DNA from: Cetobacterium somerae
GTDB lineage: Bacteria > Fusobacteriota > Fusobacteriia > Fusobacteriales > Fusobacteriaceae
DNA: 64,000 nucleotides
NCBI RefSeq assembly: GCF_022430525.1
Contig: NZ_CP092519.1
Span: 186,001-250,000 of the forward strand
Direction: 5' to 3'
The notes under the pieces are model-generated. The model saw nothing but the letters and a program-made list of their open reading frames with translations. It was not told where the DNA came from and searched no databases. Both the position numbers and the translations under genes were made by a program. Below, one piece after another: positions 60,542 to 64,000 of the stretch. Each line of letters opens with the position of its first letter. Within the stretch, counting starts at the first letter, position 1.

Positions 60542-61563
60542 TATAATTTAAAAAATCTCTTAACTTTTTCTATAAAGCTAGTTTTTATTTTTCTATTTTT
60601 ATCTTTTAATTTTTCATCAAACTCTTTAAGTAAAGTCTTTTGTTCCTCATCTAAATCAACAGGAACCTCAATCACTATTTCAGCATAATGGTTTCCTTTT
60701 TTCTTAGTTTTAGGATTGAAAATACCATATTCTCTTAAAGCAAAACGTTTTCCACTTTGAGTTCCAGCAGGTATCTTAATTTTTTTATTTCCACTCAAAG
60801 TTGGAACTTCCACTTCGCCACCAAGGGCGGCAGTATAATAGCTAATAGGAACTTTACATATAACATCATATCCATCTCTTACAAAAAGATCATCAGGTTT
60901 AATTTTTATATGTATGTAAAGATCACCATGTGATCCTCCACTTGTACTAGCGTTACCAAATTTAGCTAATTTTAATTTTTGACCATCAGCTATACCAGCA
61001 GGTATTTTGAATTTTTTCTCTACCTCTTCAGGTGCACCATTTTTTCCAGTACGAGCATAACGAATAGTTTTTTCACCACCTTTAGCAGACTCTTCTAAAG
61101 ATATTTCAATCTCCATAGATAAATCTCCACCAGGTTGAGGGCCTCTTTTCTTAGCTCCTCTACCACCGAAGAAAGATCCAAAGATATCTCCTAAATCTTC
61201 GTCACCTCCTCCACCTCCAAATTCATTGAAGTTAAAATTGAAATTACCAAAGTTAAAATCTTGATAGTTTTGTCCACCACCATATTGACCATAACTTTGA
61301 GAACTACTAGGACCACCTTGTTCAAAAGCAGCATGACCAAAATTATCATATTGAGTTCTTTTTTCTGGATCAGATAGTATTTGGTAAGCTTCGTTTACCT
61401 CTTTAAACTTTTTTTCAGCTGTAGCTTTTTCAGCTTCGCTTGAAGAACTAAATTTGTCAGGGTGATATTTTCGAGCTTGTTTTCTATAAGCCTTTTTTAT
61501 CTCAGCCTCACTGGCATTTTTGTTAACTTCTAAAATCTTATAAAAATCCTCTTTTAGAGCCAT
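60541..61563 (-). CDS. DnaJ-family co-chaperone lacking the zinc finger (CbpA-like)
   Basis: A 340-residue J-protein. The J domain spans residues 4-70, with H34-P-D-K, the DnaK-stimulating motif. A G/F-rich linker at about 78-150 follows ([42 protein letters not shown]), then DnaJ C-terminal substrate-binding domains with [14 protein letters not shown] and [11 protein letters not shown]. The four C-x-x-C-x-G-x-G repeats of DnaJ are missing, so it is a type II (CbpA-like) chaperone. Monocistronic. Confidence 0.92.
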   Translation of the reverse strand: MALKEDFYKILEVNKNASEAEIKKAYRKQARKYHPDKFSSSSEAEKATAEKKFKEVNEAYQILSDPEKRTQYDNFGHAAFEQGGPSSSQSYGQYGGGQNYQDFNFGNFNFNFNEFGGGGGDEDLGDIFGSFFGGRGAKKRGPQPGGDLSMEIEISLEESAKGGEKTIRYARTGKNGAPEEVEKKFKIPAGIADGQKLKLAKFGNASTSGGSHGDLYIHIKIKPDDLFVRDGYDVICKVPISYYTAALGGEVEVPTLSGNKKIKIPAGTQSGKRFALREYGIFNPKTKKKGNHYAEIVIEVPVDLDEEQKTLLKEFDEKLKDKNRKIKTSFIEKVKRFFKL

Positions 61564-61769
61564 TGTAGCCTCCTTCTATAGTTAAACTATAATTAAATTA
61601 TTTATATGATTGTATGTTTTACTTTACTAACTTAAGAAAGAAATTCCTTTAGAATTGTGAAATAAAAAAATATATAAAAAAATAAAAGAAAAATCTATTT
61701 TTTGTAGAAGAAGAGTTACAGAGAGTAAAAAATAAAACTAATATATATTTAAGGGAAAGGTGAATTACT

Positions 61770-62081
61770 ATGTCTAAAAAAATAACAGTAGAAAAGTTTG
61801 AAGCATTTATTTTAGATTGTGTTAACAACATGAAAACAGGAGAAAAAGTTGAGTTTAGTAAAGAGGAGAGAGAAGAGTTTACTAAAAAAGGAAAACCGTT
61901 CTCAAAAGCTCACAAAATAACTTTAACAAAGGTTGACGATGATAGATTCACTATTATAGATAGAGGAATTGAAGACTTAGAGTACTCAAATATTGACTTT
62001 AACGAGGTTATAAAAGAGTTAATGAAGTTAAAAGAGAAAGAGTTTGGAGATTGTGAACATTTCTTCGCATATAGAGATTAA
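61770..62081 (+). CDS. Conserved-looking hypothetical protein
   Basis: 103 residues, strongly charged, with no signal peptide or membrane span. Predicted order is a helix (TVEKFEAFILDCVNNM), charged loop, two strands (HKITLTKVDDDRFTIIDRG) and a helix (FNEVIKELMKLKEKEF). A Cys-Glu-His-Phe-Phe tail ends the protein. I do not recognise the family. ATG 61770 follows GGGAAAGGTG. It is divergent from the DnaJ-like gene and followed by its own terminator, so it appears to be an independent transcript. Confidence 0.65.
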   Translation: MSKKITVEKFEAFILDCVNNMKTGEKVEFSKEEREEFTKKGKPFSKAHKITLTKVDDDRFTIIDRGIEDLEYSNIDFNEVIKELMKLKEKEFGDCEHFFAYRD

Positions 62082-62090
62082 TCAAAAGAT

Positions 62091-62121
62091 AAAAGACTAG
62101 TTGATCTAGTCTTTTTTTTTA
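62091..62121 (+). terminator. Terminator after the 61770 gene
   Basis: The stem AAAGACTAG (62092-62100) / CTAGTCTTT (62106-62114) is followed by six more T. Confidence 0.85.
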
Positions 62122-62159
62122 TAAAAAGTGTTAAAATTTTTTTTAAAATGACATTTTTT

Positions 62160-62397
62160 TCTGTTAAAATAGAGTACTATAAGAACAAGACTATTTTACT
62201 AAAATCAAGAAGTTTCAGAAAGTCTATATCCTCTCGCATTTACTTTAAATAATTTTCGAATATAAAGATGTCCCCCGATGTCCTTTATTAAAGAAAAATA
62301 TGATTTGGTAATCAGTAAAATTAAAGATTTTTTATAAAAAAGTAGGTAGCGAGAGGATATCCAATTTATTGACTTTAAATAGGAGGATAGAAAATTA
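62160..62397 (+). promoter_or_regulatory. Long structured leader of the AraC-type gene
   Basis: The 316 bases before the AraC gene contain no frame of note but clear structure. A perfect 12-bp inverted repeat, ATATCCTCTCGC (62226-62237) and GCGAGAGGATAT (62349-62360), encloses 111 bases. The ribosome-site segment GAGGATA (62383-62389) can pair with the same upstream strand (TATCCTC). ACTTTAAATA occurs twice (62242, 62372), and GATGTCC is repeated in the loop (62268-62283). It fits no riboswitch class I know. Confidence 0.6.
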
Positions 62398-63192
62398 GTG
62401 TCTAGTGAAGTAGAGGTTATAAAGAATAGTTTTTATGAACTGTTTAGAGTTAATTATAGGGATATAAAAGGAAAAAGAAGATATTTTAAAGATTTAGAAA
62501 ATTTAAATGGTACAGTTATTAGGATTTGTGCAAAAGGAAAAGGGTTATATTACTATAGTTCAGAGGAGTATATTTTTTTTGAAGAGGGAGATTTGATAAT
62601 CTGTAATGAATTTTATTTTAATAGTATTTTAGTTCTAACAAAAGAGTGTAAACTAGATATTTTCAGAATAAAAGATTGTTCTTTATTAGAAACACTAAAT
62701 AACAAGATAAAAAAGAAAGAACATCGAAGAATAAAAATCTATAATTTAAAAAAAGTGTTATTTGAAATTGAAAAAGCTTTAAAAATAGAGGACAAAGAGT
62801 TAACGTTTTTTAAATTATTATTAGATATAATTTTTTATTTAGGTGAAAGAAAAAATAATATAGGTTTCAATTATTTAAATGATAAAAATTTTATGGATAT
62901 TCTTCTATATATAGACTCTAATATTGATAGGAGAGTTACTGTTAGTGATGTAGAAAAAGAGTTTAAAATATATAATAAAATATTAAAGGAGCAGTTTAAA
63001 AAATATTTAGGAGTTTTTCCATCAGAGTATATATTAAATCAAAAGTTAACTAAAGCAGCTATACTATTGAAAACTACAGATTACAAAATCGGATACATAT
63101 CTGATATTTTATCCTTTTCATCTCCAAGCGCATTTACTTTAATTTTTAAAAGAAAGTTTAAAGAATCCCCATTGAATTATAGAAAAAAATAA
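62398..63192 (+). CDS. AraC-family transcriptional regulator
   Basis: A 264-residue regulator. The C-terminal 100 residues form a typical AraC double HTH: MDILLYIDSNIDRRVTVSDVEKEFKIYNKILKEQFKKYLG, then FPSEYILNQKLTKAAILLKTTDYKIGYISDILSFSSPSAFTLIFKRKF, shown here only by its ends, with K-E-S-P-L-N-Y-R closing. The N-terminal 150 residues look like a cupin-type ligand domain. It starts with GTG 62398; AGGAGG (62381-62386) is 11 bases upstream. It precedes a PL8 lyase gene and may activate it in response to a breakdown product. Confidence 0.88.
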   Translation: MSSEVEVIKNSFYELFRVNYRDIKGKRRYFKDLENLNGTVIRICAKGKGLYYYSSEEYIFFEEGDLIICNEFYFNSILVLTKECKLDIFRIKDCSLLETLNNKIKKKEHRRIKIYNLKKVLFEIEKALKIEDKELTFFKLLLDIIFYLGERKNNIGFNYLNDKNFMDILLYIDSNIDRRVTVSDVEKEFKIYNKILKEQFKKYLGVFPSEYILNQKLTKAAILLKTTDYKIGYISDILSFSSPSAFTLIFKRKFKESPLNYRKK

Positions 63193-63231
63193 AGTGTATG
63201 TCTTGAAGTTAGAAGACGTACACTTTTTTAT
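63192..63231 (+). terminator. Terminator after the AraC gene
   Basis: The stem AAGTGTATGTCTT (63192-63204) / AAGACGTACACTT (63213-63225; one mismatch) is followed by TTTTTATT. It overlaps the stop codon. Confidence 0.82.
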
Positions 63232-63370
63232 TCTATAGAAGTTATATTTCTTATAGAAAAAAGATGATATTTAAAGAAAATGGTATATTTACTAAAAATA
63301 CTGTAGCAAGTATATTAAAGACAAAAGAGTTTAATAAATATAGAAAAAAGATTACAAGAGGGAGTGTAAA

Positions 63371-64000
63371 ATGGGGGACATATTAAAAAAACGTATAGAA
63401 TATTTAACAGGGAAAATTGCACCAGTAGAAACTTTAAAAAAATTAGAGCAAGAGTGTGAAGATATTTTAAAACAATATAAAGAGAATAAAACTTTAATTG
63501 AAGAGAACGAAAAAAGAGTTTTAGTAGAAAGAGTTAGAGATAGTTATAAAAAAATATTAACTTTAGGGGTAGCTTATAATACAGAGAATTCAATTTACTA
63601 TAAGGATGAGACAATATTTTTAATAGCTAACGAAGTATTGAAAAATCACTATGAAAATTACTATAATTTGGAATCTGTAGAACATACAAACTGGTGGCAG
63701 TGGGAGATTGGATATCCGTTACTATTAAATGATATATTGATTCTTTTTTTAGAGAGATTAGAAAAAGAGTTAATAGACAAGATAATAGATGTAACAAGAT
63801 ATTTTTTACCAGATGAGAGATACTTAGGAAATAATCCTGTGGCAATACATCCAAGTGGGTCGCCTTTAAGACCAGCAACTGGAGGAAACTTAATTGATAC
63901 TTGCAAAATTATATTTTTAAGAGGTGCTCTTTTAAAAGATTTAGAGATATGTCAAAAAGCTGTGGAGTCTATATCTGAAACTTTAGAGATAATATCTGAA
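63371..64000 (+). CDS. Polysaccharide lyase family 8 enzyme (3' partial)
   Basis: The open frame runs from ATG 63371 to the window edge (210 codons, no stop). H-T-N-W-W-Q-W-E-I-G-Y-P-L-L-L-N-D (about residues 106-122) and R-P-A-T-G-G-N-L-I-D-T-C-K (about 165-177) are hallmark stretches of the alpha/alpha-toroid domain of PL8 lyases, which cleave hyaluronan, chondroitin or xanthan. An in-frame TAG at 63341 and no other start upstream mean the protein begins without a signal peptide, so it is probably cytoplasmic, unlike most known PL8 lyases. The ribosome site is GAGGGAG. Confidence 0.85.
   Translation, partial: MGDILKKRIEYLTGKIAPVETLKKLEQECEDILKQYKENKTLIEENEKRVLVERVRDSYKKILTLGVAYNTENSIYYKDETIFLIANEVLKNHYENYYNLESVEHTNWWQWEIGYPLLLNDILILFLERLEKELIDKIIDVTRYFLPDERYLGNNPVAIHPSGSPLRPATGGNLIDTCKIIFLRGALLKDLEICQKAVESISETLEIISE

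Overview
The window looks like a chromosomal stretch from a low-GC Gram-negative anaerobe, most likely Fusobacteriales (Fusobacterium/Cetobacterium-like). This is inferred from strongly AT-rich codon use (AGA for Arg), an outer membrane (trimeric and classical autotransporters, a TonB-dependent receptor, small beta-barrels), Firmicutes-type regulators and PTS systems, strong AGGAGG ribosome sites and many T-tailed hairpin terminators. No rRNA, tRNA or CRISPR array was seen.

Layout. 1-9.9 kb: surface polysaccharide locus. It holds a CDP-paratose-2-epimerase-like protein, a Wzx flippase, a GT2 glycosyltransferase, two broken genes (manC and a second glycosyltransferase), the complete dTDP-rhamnose set rmlA-C-D-B, and galU. 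10.0-13.1 kb: a lysine riboswitch ahead of an AGCS symporter and lysA. 13.2-18.2 kb: a compact island with a small outer-membrane protein, an unusual radical SAM enzyme, a 69-residue lipoprotein, an OmpR-type two-component pair and an unrecognised 202-residue protein. The same 11-bp-spaced direct-repeat box precedes all three transcription units. 18.4-19.65 kb: an IS3-family element abutting an SNF2 helicase gene. 22.8-26.4 kb: PAP2 phosphatase, two FCD-type GntR regulators and a CynX-type MFS transporter. 26.4-28.75 kb: a sialidase autotransporter bracketed by two identical 47-bp hairpin repeats. 28.8-38.2 kb: a hexuronate operon (uxaC, uxuA, uxuB, DctPQM-type TRAP transporter, GH31 glycosidase). 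38.4-40.9 kb: two membrane proteins and an M20 peptidase. 41-42 kb: a YadA-like adhesin. 42.1-48.7 kb (minus strand): a UlaABC-like PTS with split transketolase, a transaldolase and a PRD regulator. 48.9-51.4 kb: TDT transporter, rubrerythrin and small genes. 51.6-57.9 kb: a proline-rich autotransporter, an exported Ntn hydrolase and a TonB receptor. 57.9-64 kb: Mga/BglG-like regulator, HD-GYP protein, DnaJ-like chaperone, an AraC regulator with a long structured leader, and the start of a PL8 polysaccharide lyase that runs off the window.

Functional reading. Much of the window concerns host contact and host-glycan use: surface sialidase, adhesins, a PL8 (glycosaminoglycan-type) lyase, hexuronate catabolism through 2-keto-3-deoxygluconate, and a bile-salt/penicillin acylase-like hydrolase.

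The observations most worth a second look are regulatory and were read directly from the sequence. They are the three-box two-component regulon around the radical SAM operon, a promoter motif shared by two autotransporter genes, a 32-nt leader shared by a GntR gene and rubrerythrin, the long leader of the AraC gene with competing pairings to its ribosome site, and a palindrome-plus-attenuator arrangement before an unknown 183-residue protein. All functional calls come from reading protein motifs and family resemblance; no database search was run.
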